Source of the DNA: JANQPX01 sp965204405
GTDB lineage: Bacteria > Pseudomonadota > Alphaproteobacteria > Geminicoccales > Geminicoccaceae
DNA length: 64,000 nucleotides
Direction of reading: 5' to 3'
Assembly (NCBI GenBank): GCA_965204405.1
Contig: CBDBEN010000003.1
Span: 620,001-684,000, forward strand
Numbering within the stretch: position 1 is the first letter of the stretch; every line of letters starts with the position of its first letter. Made by a program: the position numbers and the translations under genes. The notes beneath the pieces are model-generated. The model was not told where the DNA came from, did not search any database, and saw only the letters and a program-made list of their open reading frames with translations. Below, in pieces: positions 44,170 through 52,917 of the stretch.

Positions 44170-45354
44170 ATGCCGCTTTCGGGCCTCCGGGTGATCGATC
44201 TGACGAGGATCATCGCTGGACCATTCTGCTCACAGCTTCTTGCTGACATGGGTGCCGAGGTGATCAAGGTGGAAGCGCCCGGTAAGGGCGACCCCACCCG
44301 GCGCCAGGGCGCCTCTGTTGACGGTCTCAGCTATTATTTCGCTCAGTTTAACCGCAACAAAAAGTCAATTACCGCAAATCTCTATACGGAGGAAGGCAAG
44401 GCGATTCTTGCAAAGCTGATCGAAGGTGCCGACGTTCTGCTTGAAAACTACCGCCCTGGTGTGCTGACCAGGATGGGCTTTGGTGAGAGCCGGCTCCGGG
44501 CCCTCAACCCAGGGCTCGTCCTCGGCAGTATCAATGGCTATGGCAGCACGGGCCCCTATGTAGATCGGCCGGCTTTCGATTTCATCGGCCAAGCGATGAG
44601 CGGATTCATGAGCATCAACGGTCCTCCCGGCGGTGAACCTCTGCGCGCCGGGCCACCGATCAGCGACCTTGTCGCGGGCCTTTACGGCGCCTTCGGCGTG
44701 GTCACGGCACTTCTATCGAGAGGCCACGCTGGAACAGGCCACGGTCAGCGAATCGAAGCGAGCCTCACCAATAGCCTTATCAGCATGCTTGCCTATTTCT
44801 CCGCCCATTATTTCGCTACCGGCGAGCAGCCGTCGCGGACCGGCAATGATCACCCTATCGTTTATCCCTATGGCTTATTCCAGGCTAGCGACGGTGTGAT
44901 CGCCGTGGCCCCGAGCAACGATATTTTCGTCGTTCGCTTTATGGAGGTTCTCGGCTTAGAGGGTCTGCTGGAGCAGCCCGAATTTGCCGTTAATCAGCAA
45001 CGTCTAATCCATCGGGAAAAGCTGCGAAAATTGATAACTGAGGAGACGATCAAAGCCCCCGTCGCCCAGTGGATCGAGCTCTTGAACCGGCAGCGTGTGC
45101 CTTGCGGACGGGTGATGTCGCTTCCAGAGGTCTTCGATGATCCGCAAGTTCTGGCTCAGGAGATGATGCTGGAGATCGACCGGCCAGGTCATGAGCCGAT
45201 CAAGGTGACGGGATTTCCCGTAAAACTCAGCGAGACGCCGGCGGAACTTCGCAGACCGCCTCCCGATCTCGGCGAACACACATCGGTCCTCCTCGCTGAG
45301 ATCGGCTATAGTAGAAACGAAATCGAAAGATTGCGCCAGGCTGGCATCATCTGA
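44170..45354 (+). CDS. CaiB/BaiF family CoA-transferase
   Basis: This 394-residue class III CoA-transferase shows GLRVIDLTRIIAGPFCSQLL, GAEVIKVEAPGKGD, the VLLENYRPGVL segment and the catalytic Asp166 in GPPISDLVAGLYGAFG. It moves CoA between carboxylic acids. Coupling to the HMG-CoA lyase-type gene suggests that it activates the acid whose CoA ester the lyase cleaves. The substrate cannot be read from the sequence. Confidence 0.9.
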   Translation: MPLSGLRVIDLTRIIAGPFCSQLLADMGAEVIKVEAPGKGDPTRRQGASVDGLSYYFAQFNRNKKSITANLYTEEGKAILAKLIEGADVLLENYRPGVLTRMGFGESRLRALNPGLVLGSINGYGSTGPYVDRPAFDFIGQAMSGFMSINGPPGGEPLRAGPPISDLVAGLYGAFGVVTALLSRGHAGTGHGQRIEASLTNSLISMLAYFSAHYFATGEQPSRTGNDHPIVYPYGLFQASDGVIAVAPSNDIFVVRFMEVLGLEGLLEQPEFAVNQQRLIHREKLRKLITEETIKAPVAQWIELLNRQRVPCGRVMSLPEVFDDPQVLAQEMMLEIDRPGHEPIKVTGFPVKLSETPAELRRPPPDLGEHTSVLLAEIGYSRNEIERLRQAGII

Positions 45355-45546
45355 TCGGCGGCCAAGATATCCCGGCAAGCCGTATCAGATCTTCATAGTC
45401 GCCCCACAATCATCCAAATAAGCACTGTACAAACTCAGAAAATCAACCGAAAATGGTTTTTGATTGAGGAATAACTTTCCTTTTCGACCAGTCCTCTTTC
45501 CGTAGATTGGGCCGGCATTTGGCCATTTCGCGCTTGGGAATGAAGC

Positions 45547-46491
45547 GTGTCTGGGGATCAGGTTATGGCGATCGATGCTATCAGAGGTCTTCTTATTAGC
45601 GATTGTTTGTTAAAGGTGGAACCGTTGCGTCAATCCTTGGCGGGCATCACCGATCTTCAGATGACATGTCAGCAAACGCCGGCAGGGCTTTGCGGCCGGG
45701 ATTTCGATGTCGTACTTCTCGGTCAGTCTGGTTCAGAGGCAGAACAATTCGATGCTATTGAAGGCCTCCATCATCGCCTAGGTTCAATCCCAGTGCTGAT
45801 TGTGAGCGACCGGAGCGACCAGGCATTCATCGGTGAAGTCGTGCGTCGGGGTGCTCAGGACGTTATATCTTCGGACATGCTCAATCCAAATACGCTCTGG
45901 CGAGTCATTCTGACCTCCATCGAGCGGTCGCGACAGGAGCGGCATAGGCTTCGCCATGCCCGCGAAGATGAACTCACCGGTCTTGCTAACCGCCTCCTCT
46001 TGGGGGAGCGTTTTGAGCGCGCTGTCGCACGGGCAGATCGGCACGCAACATTGGTAGCCTTGGTGTCAATCGACCTCGATCAGCCGGAGCAGCTGGCAGA
46101 ATGTCATGGCTGCAATACCCTCGCTCAACTCATGCCGATGATCGGCAAGCGGCTGATGGGAGAGATCCGAGAGACTGACACACTTGCCCGAACACGGGAG
46201 GCGGGCTTCACTTGGCTGGTTGAGGGCCTTGCCGCCATAGATGACATTGAAGCTCTCGTCAGTCGTTTACCGGATCTTCTGGCAACACCTTTTCACTTAG
46301 GCTCTGGCGACATTCAGCTAACGGCAAGCGTTGGTGTCGCGGTTTCTCCCTTTCATGGCAGGGACTTCAAGACATTGCTCGATATGGCGGAGGCAGCAAT
46401 GCTGGATGTTGCCACCTTGAATGGCGACGGTCTGCTGATGCCGCCGCTACCAACAATGGCCGAAGAAAGCCGCTCGGCGATGCTCGTTTAG
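45547..46491 (+). CDS. Degenerate receiver-GGDEF protein
   Basis: This 314-residue protein has an N-terminal receiver-like domain (about 10-125, with FDVVLLGQSG, IPVLIVSDRSD and VRRGAQDVISSDML) and a C-terminal GGDEF-like domain introduced by REDELTGLANRLLLGERFER. The GGDEF signature position reads REAGF within RTREAGFTWLVEGL, so diguanylate cyclase activity is very unlikely. The receiver lacks a clear phospho-acceptor Asp triad. It may act as a c-di-GMP or protein-binding scaffold. The start is GTG 45547 or ATG 45565. Confidence 0.78.
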   Translation: MSGDQVMAIDAIRGLLISDCLLKVEPLRQSLAGITDLQMTCQQTPAGLCGRDFDVVLLGQSGSEAEQFDAIEGLHHRLGSIPVLIVSDRSDQAFIGEVVRRGAQDVISSDMLNPNTLWRVILTSIERSRQERHRLRHAREDELTGLANRLLLGERFERAVARADRHATLVALVSIDLDQPEQLAECHGCNTLAQLMPMIGKRLMGEIRETDTLARTREAGFTWLVEGLAAIDDIEALVSRLPDLLATPFHLGSGDIQLTASVGVAVSPFHGRDFKTLLDMAEAAMLDVATLNGDGLLMPPLPTMAEESRSAMLV

Positions 46492-46519
46492 GGGAATACC
46501 TCTATATTGAGAAAAGAAC

Positions 46520-47074
46520 TTAATGGCGATCAGCGGATTCGTCGCTATCCACCCCCAAGAAGTCTATAGCTACACGGCCGTAGATTCTCTCTTGCCTCAC
46601 GAATAGCCCAGCAGGCATGTCGAAAGCTTCTTTGATGGATCGTTCCACAACAAGCCAGCCGGTGGGAGCAAGCCAGCCCTGCTGCAGTATTGAAAGCACG
46701 GGCCCAATAAGGCCTTTGCCATAAGGTGGATCGAGAAAAGCAACGTCGAACTGAAATGGTGGCTTCGAGCGGGCCAACACGCCCTGATGATGAAGGCAAA
46801 TTCTTGAAGGAGAGTCGAAACGGCGGAGGTTAGCCGTAGCGAGGCCAATATCCTGATCCATCAGCCAGACATCCTCAGCGCCGCGGGAGTAGGCCTCCAA
46901 CCCGACCGCCCCGGATCCACAGAAAAGATCAAGAAATCGCATACCAGCGACCATATTATTATGGCCAAGAATATTGAAAAGTGACTCCCGGACTCGATCA
47001 CTGGTAGGCCTTATCCATAGATCAGCCGGACTTTGAAGGCGCTTACCACGAAACCGACCGCCGATAATCCGCAT
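46520..47074 (-). CDS. rsmD: 16S rRNA (guanine(966)-N(2))-methyltransferase
   Basis: RsmD methylates G966 of 16S rRNA. The 184-residue protein shows MRIIGGRFRGKRL, RPTSDRVRESLFNIL, the SAM motif FLDLFCGSGAVGLEAYSRGA and the catalytic DPPYGKG. Length and order are typical. It stands alone, converging with the degenerate GGDEF gene. Confidence 0.94.
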   Translation of the reverse strand: MRIIGGRFRGKRLQSPADLWIRPTSDRVRESLFNILGHNNMVAGMRFLDLFCGSGAVGLEAYSRGAEDVWLMDQDIGLATANLRRFDSPSRICLHHQGVLARSKPPFQFDVAFLDPPYGKGLIGPVLSILQQGWLAPTGWLVVERSIKEAFDMPAGLFVRQERIYGRVAIDFLGVDSDESADRH

Positions 47075-47292
47075 CAGAGGGACTCCTATCGACGACCTAT
47101 GTCGCTGAATATTTCGATGGGTACCATGAGGCTAGCTCGAAAAACGACAGGCTAAGCATGAAGAGACACTTGCAGAATTGATGTTCGGGTTGCTTTCATA
47201 CTTTGAGAATAAAGCGATTACCGACTGATCGCCACCCTATAGCAACAAGCCGAGGCGAGCAGATCGAATCGAGGCTCTCGAAGGAGGATGAC

Positions 47293-48207
47293 ATGGAACG
47301 AACACTCCTGATCGCCGCAGCGCAGCTTGGCCCCATTAGTCGCGAAGAAAGCAGAGAGCAGGTCGTCACACGCCTGCTTAGCCTGATGCACGAAGCAAAG
47401 GACCGCGGTGCAGATCTCGTCGTTTTTCCAGAGCTCGCTCTTACCACATTCTTTCCCCGGTGGTGGTTCGAAGATGAAGCCGATCTCGACGTGTTCTTCG
47501 AGACCGAGATGCCCAGCGCTGCGACCCTGCCTTTGTTCGATGCAGCGAGAAGGCTCGGAATAGCCTTCTATCTCGGCTACGGGGAAATTGTGCTGAGCGC
47601 AAAGAGTAGGCAGCGGTTCAACACATCGGTCCTGGTGGACAAAACCGGTAACATTTTCGGCAAGTACCGCAAAGTGCACCTACCGGGCCATGCTGATCAT
47701 CAACCCTGGCGCCCATTCCAGCATTTGGAAAAACGATATTTCGAGCCTGGTAATCTTGGTTTTCCGGTGTTCGAGGTACTCGGCGGCAAAATGGGCATGT
47801 GTATCTGTAACGACCGTCGCTGGCCGGAAACCTACCGTGTTATGGGGCTGAGCGGTGCTGAGGTCATTATGCTCGGCTACAACACGCCGCAACACTATCC
47901 TCAAGCCCCCGAGCATGATCATCTAAACCATTTCCACAACCATCTGGTGATGCAGTCCGGTGCTTATCAGAACGGCACATGGGTTGTCGGTGTTGCCAAG
48001 TGCGGCATGGAGGAGGGATGTATGCTGATTGGCCAAAGTTGCATCATTGCCCCCACCGGAGAAATCGTCGCTATGAGCACGACTCTCGAAGACGAACTGA
48101 TTGTCGCCAAATGTAATTTGGAGCGGTGTCGGGAAATCCGTGAGAATATCTTTAATTTCGAACTGCACAGGCGTCCTGAGCATTACGGGACGATTGTTGA
48201 GAGATGA
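47293..48207 (+). CDS. N-carbamoyl-D-amino acid hydrolase
   Basis: This nitrilase-superfamily enzyme of 304 residues hydrolyses N-carbamoyl-D-amino acids to D-amino acids, CO2 and ammonia. The length and catalytic positions match the Agrobacterium D-carbamoylase: Glu47 (VVFPELALTTFF), Lys127 (GKYRKVHLPGH) and Cys172 (CICNDRRWPETYR). The ATG at 47293 has GAAGGAGG upstream; the longer frame to 47203 is not family-like. No hydantoinase is adjacent. It is followed by an altronate dehydratase-like gene. Confidence 0.9.
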   Translation: MERTLLIAAAQLGPISREESREQVVTRLLSLMHEAKDRGADLVVFPELALTTFFPRWWFEDEADLDVFFETEMPSAATLPLFDAARRLGIAFYLGYGEIVLSAKSRQRFNTSVLVDKTGNIFGKYRKVHLPGHADHQPWRPFQHLEKRYFEPGNLGFPVFEVLGGKMGMCICNDRRWPETYRVMGLSGAEVIMLGYNTPQHYPQAPEHDHLNHFHNHLVMQSGAYQNGTWVVGVAKCGMEEGCMLIGQSCIIAPTGEIVAMSTTLEDELIVAKCNLERCREIRENIFNFELHRRPEHYGTIVER

Positions 48208-48279
48208 CAACGTGGCTTGCTTTGACCGTCGCCATCATCACTCATATCATGGCATGGTCCGAGGGAGGGGTTTGACAAT

Positions 48280-49806
48280 ATGACCGACAAACAGCTCACC
48301 GTGCGCCTGCACAGCGAAGACAATGTCGTGACGGCCAGGGTCGATATCATGCCGGAAACGCCGATACCCGGCGAGAATGTGTTCAGCAAGAGACGCATAC
48401 CTGCCGGGCACAAAGTTGCTACCCGGTCCATGGCTGCCGGCGATCCCATTCGGAAATATGACCAGACTATCGGCTTCGCGTCCGAAGATATTGCAGCCGG
48501 TGATCATGTTCACGTCCAGAATGTCGAAATGCGTGACTTCTCCCGAGACTATGCAATTGGTCAGGAGGTCAAGCGGACGGCCTTCGTCCCGGAGTCCGAG
48601 AGGGCAACCTTTGAGGGGTTTCTGCGCGACAGCGGCAAGGCGGGAACCCGCAACTTTATCGGTGTCCTCTCGACCGTTAATTGCTCGGCAACCGTCGCAC
48701 ACTTCATCGCCGAAACCTTTCCCGAGGAAGAGCTTGCTCGGTATCCAAATGTAGATGGCATTGTTGCCCTCACTCACGGAACCGGATGCGGCATGGCAGA
48801 TCGAGGCGATGGCTTCGATGCGCTCCAGCGGACCCTCTGGGGATATGCCCGCCACCCGAATTTCGCTGGTATTCTGATGGTTGGGCTCGGCTGCGAGGTC
48901 AACCAGATCGATTTTCTGCTCGAGGCCTATCAGATCAAGCGCGGCCCACATTTCCAGACCATGACCATGCAGGGCATCGGCGGTACTCGTAAAACTGTCG
49001 AAGCCGCTCAGGACGTCATCCGGGACATGCTGCCGGCCGCCAATACCGCCAAGCGACAGCCTATCCCCGCATCAGCCCTCTCCGTTGCCCTTCAATGTGG
49101 CGGTTCGGACGCCTATTCGGGGATCACGGCAAATCCAGCGCTTGGTGCAGCAGCCGATCTCCTGATACGCCACGGCGGTACGGGCATACTCGCGGAAACG
49201 CCGGAAATCTATGGTGCCGAACATCTTCTCACCCGGCGCGCGATCAGCGGAGAAGTTGCGGAAAAGTTGATCGAGCGCATTCGCTGGTGGGAAGCCTATT
49301 GCGAACGCAATGGCGGCGAGATGAACAATAACCCCTCACCAGGCAATAAAGCTGGCGGGCTCACGACCATTCTCGAAAAATCGCTCGGTGCGACGGCTAA
49401 GGGGGGAACAACCAACCTCACAGGCGTCTATCGCTACGCTGAACAAGTAACAGAGCCTGGCTTTGCCTTTATGGATAGCCCTGGTTATGACCCGGCCTCA
49501 GTGACCGGTCAGGTGGCATCCGGGGCCAATCTGGTGTGTTTCACCACCGGTCGGGGATCCTGCTTCGGCTTCAAGCCGGCACCATCGATCAAGCTTGCGA
49601 CCAACAGCGACATGTATCTCCGAATGGAGGAGGATATGGACGTTAACTGTGGCGTTATTCTTGACCAGGGGGTTGGTGTCGAGGACCTTGGCCGGCAAAT
49701 CTTCGAGTTGTTTCTGCGGGTCGCATCGGGCGAACGTACCAAGAGCGAAGCCTTGGGTTTCGGCAACCACGAATTCACGCCATGGCAAATTGGCGCTGTA
49801 ATGTAG
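48280..49806 (+). CDS. UxaA-family dehydratase (altronate/galactarate type)
   Basis: This 508-residue hydro-lyase has an N-terminal SAF domain (about 1-95, with AGHKVATRSMAAGDPIRKY) and a catalytic domain with GVLSTVNCSATVAH, LTHGTGCGM, NNNPSPGNKAGGLTTILEKS and CFTTGRGSCFG. The family dehydrates altronate, galactarate or related sugar acids using iron. Length agrees with galactarate/altronate dehydratases. The exact substrate is unresolved. It lies 72 bases after the carbamoylase gene, probably in the same transcription unit. Confidence 0.85.
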   Translation: MTDKQLTVRLHSEDNVVTARVDIMPETPIPGENVFSKRRIPAGHKVATRSMAAGDPIRKYDQTIGFASEDIAAGDHVHVQNVEMRDFSRDYAIGQEVKRTAFVPESERATFEGFLRDSGKAGTRNFIGVLSTVNCSATVAHFIAETFPEEELARYPNVDGIVALTHGTGCGMADRGDGFDALQRTLWGYARHPNFAGILMVGLGCEVNQIDFLLEAYQIKRGPHFQTMTMQGIGGTRKTVEAAQDVIRDMLPAANTAKRQPIPASALSVALQCGGSDAYSGITANPALGAAADLLIRHGGTGILAETPEIYGAEHLLTRRAISGEVAEKLIERIRWWEAYCERNGGEMNNNPSPGNKAGGLTTILEKSLGATAKGGTTNLTGVYRYAEQVTEPGFAFMDSPGYDPASVTGQVASGANLVCFTTGRGSCFGFKPAPSIKLATNSDMYLRMEEDMDVNCGVILDQGVGVEDLGRQIFELFLRVASGERTKSEALGFGNHEFTPWQIGAVM

Positions 49807-49837
49807 CTTTGTAACCGAGACAATTGGCCTTTCTATC

Positions 49838-50548
49838 ATGCTGCTCTTTAGATCTTTTTGTTGCATTGCCGTCCTCTTGCCTATGGCACTTGCAACCAGC
49901 AATGCCGTTGCAGAAGTCGACGACAAACTGCGTGCTAGAGGTTGGGACGAGTTTGTTTTCCAGGACAAGCGCCCTAATCAATTCTCGGCAATTGGTGATA
50001 GCGGGATCGAAGTCGTTAGCCAGAGCAGCGTTTCACTGCTGCAGATCCCCGTCAGCGTCGATATAGAGACCCAATCCATACTCCGCTGGCGCTGGTGCGT
50101 TACCCAGCCGGCACCAATGACCCAGCTTTCGGTAAGGGGGGAGGATGATCGATCCCTCGCCATCTACGTGGCTTTTCCGTTCGAGGAGGAAGAAGCGACC
50201 GCCTTTGAGCGTATGGAACGAAAGATCGTCGAAACAACCGCAGGCGAGGATGCCCCTGGTCGCGTGTTGGTTTATGTCTGGGGCGGAAACGAGGATAGAG
50301 GAGCGCTAGTGGACAGTCCCTATCTTGGCGCTTCGGGTATGATGAAAGTTCTTCGTCCTACGAGGACACCTTCCGGCCAATGGTTTTCGGAAAGCATTGA
50401 TATTGCAGAAGATTATCGTCTTTCTTTTGGTTCGGATGCGCCTAATCCTCTGTATATTGCAATCAGCGCAGATACCGATGACACCCAAAGTACAGCCAGA
50501 GGAATCGTGACGAATCTGGAGTTTCTCGGTTCGCCCAAGGTCTTCTAG
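49838..50548 (+). CDS. DUF3047 exported protein
   Basis: This 236-residue protein has a signal peptide (LLFRSFCCIAVLLPMALATS, cut near ASNAVA) and the DUF3047 domain: LRWRWCVTQPAP, AIYVAFPFEEEE, VLVYVWGG and YIAISADTDDTQSTARG. DUF3047 proteins are predicted periplasmic jelly-roll-like proteins of unknown function. It converges on parB with about 50 bases between. Confidence 0.82.
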   Translation: MLLFRSFCCIAVLLPMALATSNAVAEVDDKLRARGWDEFVFQDKRPNQFSAIGDSGIEVVSQSSVSLLQIPVSVDIETQSILRWRWCVTQPAPMTQLSVRGEDDRSLAIYVAFPFEEEEATAFERMERKIVETTAGEDAPGRVLVYVWGGNEDRGALVDSPYLGASGMMKVLRPTRTPSGQWFSESIDIAEDYRLSFGSDAPNPLYIAISADTDDTQSTARGIVTNLEFLGSPKVF

Positions 50549-50598
50549 AGCAACAGGACATCTTTACGCGCAGATAAAATAGTTCATTAGATGGTCTT

Positions 50599-51492
50599 TT
50601 ATCTAAGGCGCTTGATCAGACCATCGAGCTGATCCAGCGTTCGATAGGAAATAGAGAGAACCCCACCCTTTCCTTTCGGCTTCAGAGCAACGTTCAATCC
50701 CAGGCCGGTAGAAAGCTCTCTCTCCAAGGCCAAAGTGTCGGCATTCTCGCCATGATTAGACGCATTGAAATTTTGGGTTGATTTTTGGTCGTCTTTTTCG
50801 CGCTTTACTAATGCTTCCGCTTGCCGAACATTGAGCCCTTTGTCGACAATCATCTTTGCAAGATGCTCAGGATTATCGGCGCCTATTAATGCACGTGCAT
50901 GCCCAGCTGACAGTGCACCTTCCTCCAACATCGTACGAACCGCTGAAGGAAGCAGAAGCAGGCGAAGCAAATTGGCAATGTGGCTTCGGCTCTTGCCAAT
51001 AATGTCGGCTAGTTCCTGCTGCGTATGGCCAAATTCGTCGATCAGACGTTGATATCCCTCCGCTTCTTCCAAAGGAGATAGATTCTCACGCTGGATATTC
51101 TCAAGTAGGGCGACTTCGAGTGTATCGCGATCCGAAAGGTCTCGAACGAGGACAGGTAGATCATGGAGTCCCGCCCGCTGAGCTGCTCGCCAGCGCCGCT
51201 CACCAGCGATGATCTCAAACATGTTCTTGTTGTTAGCCGCGGCCCTCACCAGGAGCGGCTGCATCACGCCTTTGGCTCTGATTGAATCAGCAAGGCCATC
51301 GATTTCATCATCTGCAAAGTGCCGCCTCGGCTGAAATGGCGATGGCTTCAGAAATTCAACAGGAACAGTCTTGACACCGGGAACCGGGGCCCTTCCCGAT
51401 TCGATCGGCATATCGGGTATCAAACTGGAAAGTCCTCGACCCAAGCCTCGCTTCCGACCATTCCCTCTGGTATCCTGCCCTATGTCGGTCAT
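50599..51492 (-). CDS. parB: Chromosome partitioning protein ParB
   Basis: ParB is the CTP-dependent clamp that loads at parS and spreads on origin-proximal DNA. The 297-residue protein has the N-terminal GLGRGLSSLIPD, PFQPRRHF and the CTP motif GERRWRAAQRAGL with ENIQREN. The central helix-turn-helix shows TQQELADIIGKSRSHIANLL. A C-terminal dimer domain ends in GLIKRLR. It overlaps parA by four bases. Confidence 0.95.
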   Translation of the reverse strand: MTDIGQDTRGNGRKRGLGRGLSSLIPDMPIESGRAPVPGVKTVPVEFLKPSPFQPRRHFADDEIDGLADSIRAKGVMQPLLVRAAANNKNMFEIIAGERRWRAAQRAGLHDLPVLVRDLSDRDTLEVALLENIQRENLSPLEEAEGYQRLIDEFGHTQQELADIIGKSRSHIANLLRLLLLPSAVRTMLEEGALSAGHARALIGADNPEHLAKMIVDKGLNVRQAEALVKREKDDQKSTQNFNASNHGENADTLALERELSTGLGLNVALKPKGKGGVLSISYRTLDQLDGLIKRLR

Positions 51493-52310
51493 GCCTGGGC
51501 GACCTCCTGATCACGACGTAGGACTTCGCCGGCTAGATGCACATAGGCCTGTGAGCCCGGGCAGCGGAAATCGTAGAGTAGGACTGGGAGGCCATGGGAG
51601 GGAGCTTCGGATACCCTGACATTGCGCGGCACGATGGTTTCGTAAACCCGCTTTCCGAGAAAACTACGAACGTCTGTAGCAACTTGCTGAGCCAGATTGT
51701 TACGCTTGTCGAACATGGTCAGAAGAACTCCTTGAACGTCCAAATCGGGATTGAGATTACGACGAACACGCTCGATGGACCGCAGGAGTAAACTCAGGCC
51801 TTCTAATGCAAAAAACTCGCACTGGAGCGGTACTAGTACTGAATTCGACGCTGCCAGCGCATTGACTGTCAAAAGGCCAAGTGATGGCGGACAGTCGATG
51901 AGGACATAGTCATAGTTCCGCTCCAATCCTCCAAGAGTATCTTTAAGGGCGAATTCACGCCGTTGCCGCTCGACCAATTCAATTTCGGCAGCAGAAAGGT
52001 CAACGACAGAGGGAACCAAGTCAAAACCTGGAATCCTAGTTTTGGTCACAGCTTCCGAAAGCTGGGCATCGCCAAGAATGACGTCATAGGTCGAGACATT
52101 GCGATCGGATGGCTGAACACCAAGGCCCGTGCTGGCATTGCCTTGCGGATCGAGATCGATGAGCAGAATGCTTTTTTTGCAAGCGGCCAGCGCTGTACCA
52201 AGATTGATGGCGGTAGTCGTCTTGCCAACACCACCCTTCTGATTGGCAATAGCAACAATGCGGCCAATCTCGGACGGCCGCTTATTTACGATGAAGGGGC
52301 GCACGTTCAA
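51489..52310 (-). CDS. parA: Chromosome partitioning ATPase ParA
   Basis: ParA drives segregation of ParB-bound origins. The 273-residue protein has the deviant Walker A KGGVGKTT (in IANQKGGVGKTTTAINLG), LIDLDPQGNAST and YVLIDCPPSLGLLT. The start is TTG 52310 (GGGAA upstream) or GTG 52304; both overlap the rsmG 3' end. It is in the mnmG-rsmG-parA-parB operon. Confidence 0.95.
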   Translation of the reverse strand: MNVRPFIVNKRPSEIGRIVAIANQKGGVGKTTTAINLGTALAACKKSILLIDLDPQGNASTGLGVQPSDRNVSTYDVILGDAQLSEAVTKTRIPGFDLVPSVVDLSAAEIELVERQRREFALKDTLGGLERNYDYVLIDCPPSLGLLTVNALAASNSVLVPLQCEFFALEGLSLLLRSIERVRRNLNPDLDVQGVLLTMFDKRNNLAQQVATDVRSFLGKRVYETIVPRNVRVSEAPSHGLPVLLYDFRCPGSQAYVHLAGEVLRRDQEVAQA

Positions 52311-52917
52311 TTTCCCAGAGTTTAAGGACCGAGGCCGACGGATCAGACAAGCTCGGATAGACTTGCGACGCCATCATCCAGCTTTTACCCGCCTCGGTCA
52401 ATTCATCCTTTCCTCGTTGTCCTTTTAAAAAAAGACATATGGTTTTACGGCAAAGATGGGATGAAGCGAGATCCAGGAGGCGGGGTAGTGGTGCGAGAGC
52501 CCGCGCGGTCAGGAAGTCAGGCGACAGATGCGTCAGCGATTCGATACGCTTGGCATGAATAGTGATATCGACTGAGAGACTTCTAGCTGCTTCCCTTAGG
52601 AATTGACATTTCCGCTGATCGCTCTCAACGAGATGGACGTTGGATTGGCCGAGAATAGCGAGGACCAACCCCGGTAGTCCGGCGCCGCTGCCAAGGTCAA
52701 CGATTTTGCATGAAGGCGACGGAAGATAGGTGATGAGTTGAGCGCTATCCAGGATATGACGGCGCCAAGGATCTTCCAATGTTTTGGCGCCCACAAGATT
52801 AATAGCTCTCTGCCATCGCCCGAGCAATTCGAGATAGTGTTCCAGGCGCTTCAATGTTTCACGTGAAACATTGACTTGGTCAGCAAAATCTAGCGCACTC
52901 AAACGGCGTTGGGTCAT
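52282..52917 (-). CDS. rsmG: 16S rRNA (guanine(527)-N(7))-methyltransferase
   Basis: RsmG methylates G527 of 16S rRNA; loss gives low-level streptomycin resistance. The 211-residue protein shows RHILDSAQL, the SAM motif VDLGSGAGLPGLVLAI and FLTARALAPLPRLLDLA. Near the N-terminus, NVSRETLKRLE (residues 16-26) is partly encoded by a perfect parS site. It overlaps mnmG by four bases and parA by about 29. Confidence 0.95.
   Translation of the reverse strand: MTQRRLSALDFADQVNVSRETLKRLEHYLELLGRWQRAINLVGAKTLEDPWRRHILDSAQLITYLPSPSCKIVDLGSGAGLPGLVLAILGQSNVHLVESDQRKCQFLREAARSLSVDITIHAKRIESLTHLSPDFLTARALAPLPRLLDLASSHLCRKTICLFLKGQRGKDELTEAGKSWMMASQVYPSLSDPSASVLKLWEIERAPLHRK
52855..52870. promoter_or_regulatory. 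parS site inside rsmG
   Basis: This is a perfect canonical ParB-binding palindrome, TGTTTCACGTGAAACA, within rsmG, encoding the VSRET residues 17-21. The palindrome extends two bases further on each side (52853-52872). ParA and ParB genes lie directly downstream. Confidence 0.95.

Noticed and set aside
45441..45465. Imperfect AT-rich stem after the CoA-transferase
   Set aside because: Bulged and weak, with no convincing T-run after a GC-rich stem.
50572..50604. AGATAAAA/TTTTATCT inverted repeat between DUF3047 and parB
   Set aside because: Short AT-only stem overlapping the parB stop; too weak to call a terminator.
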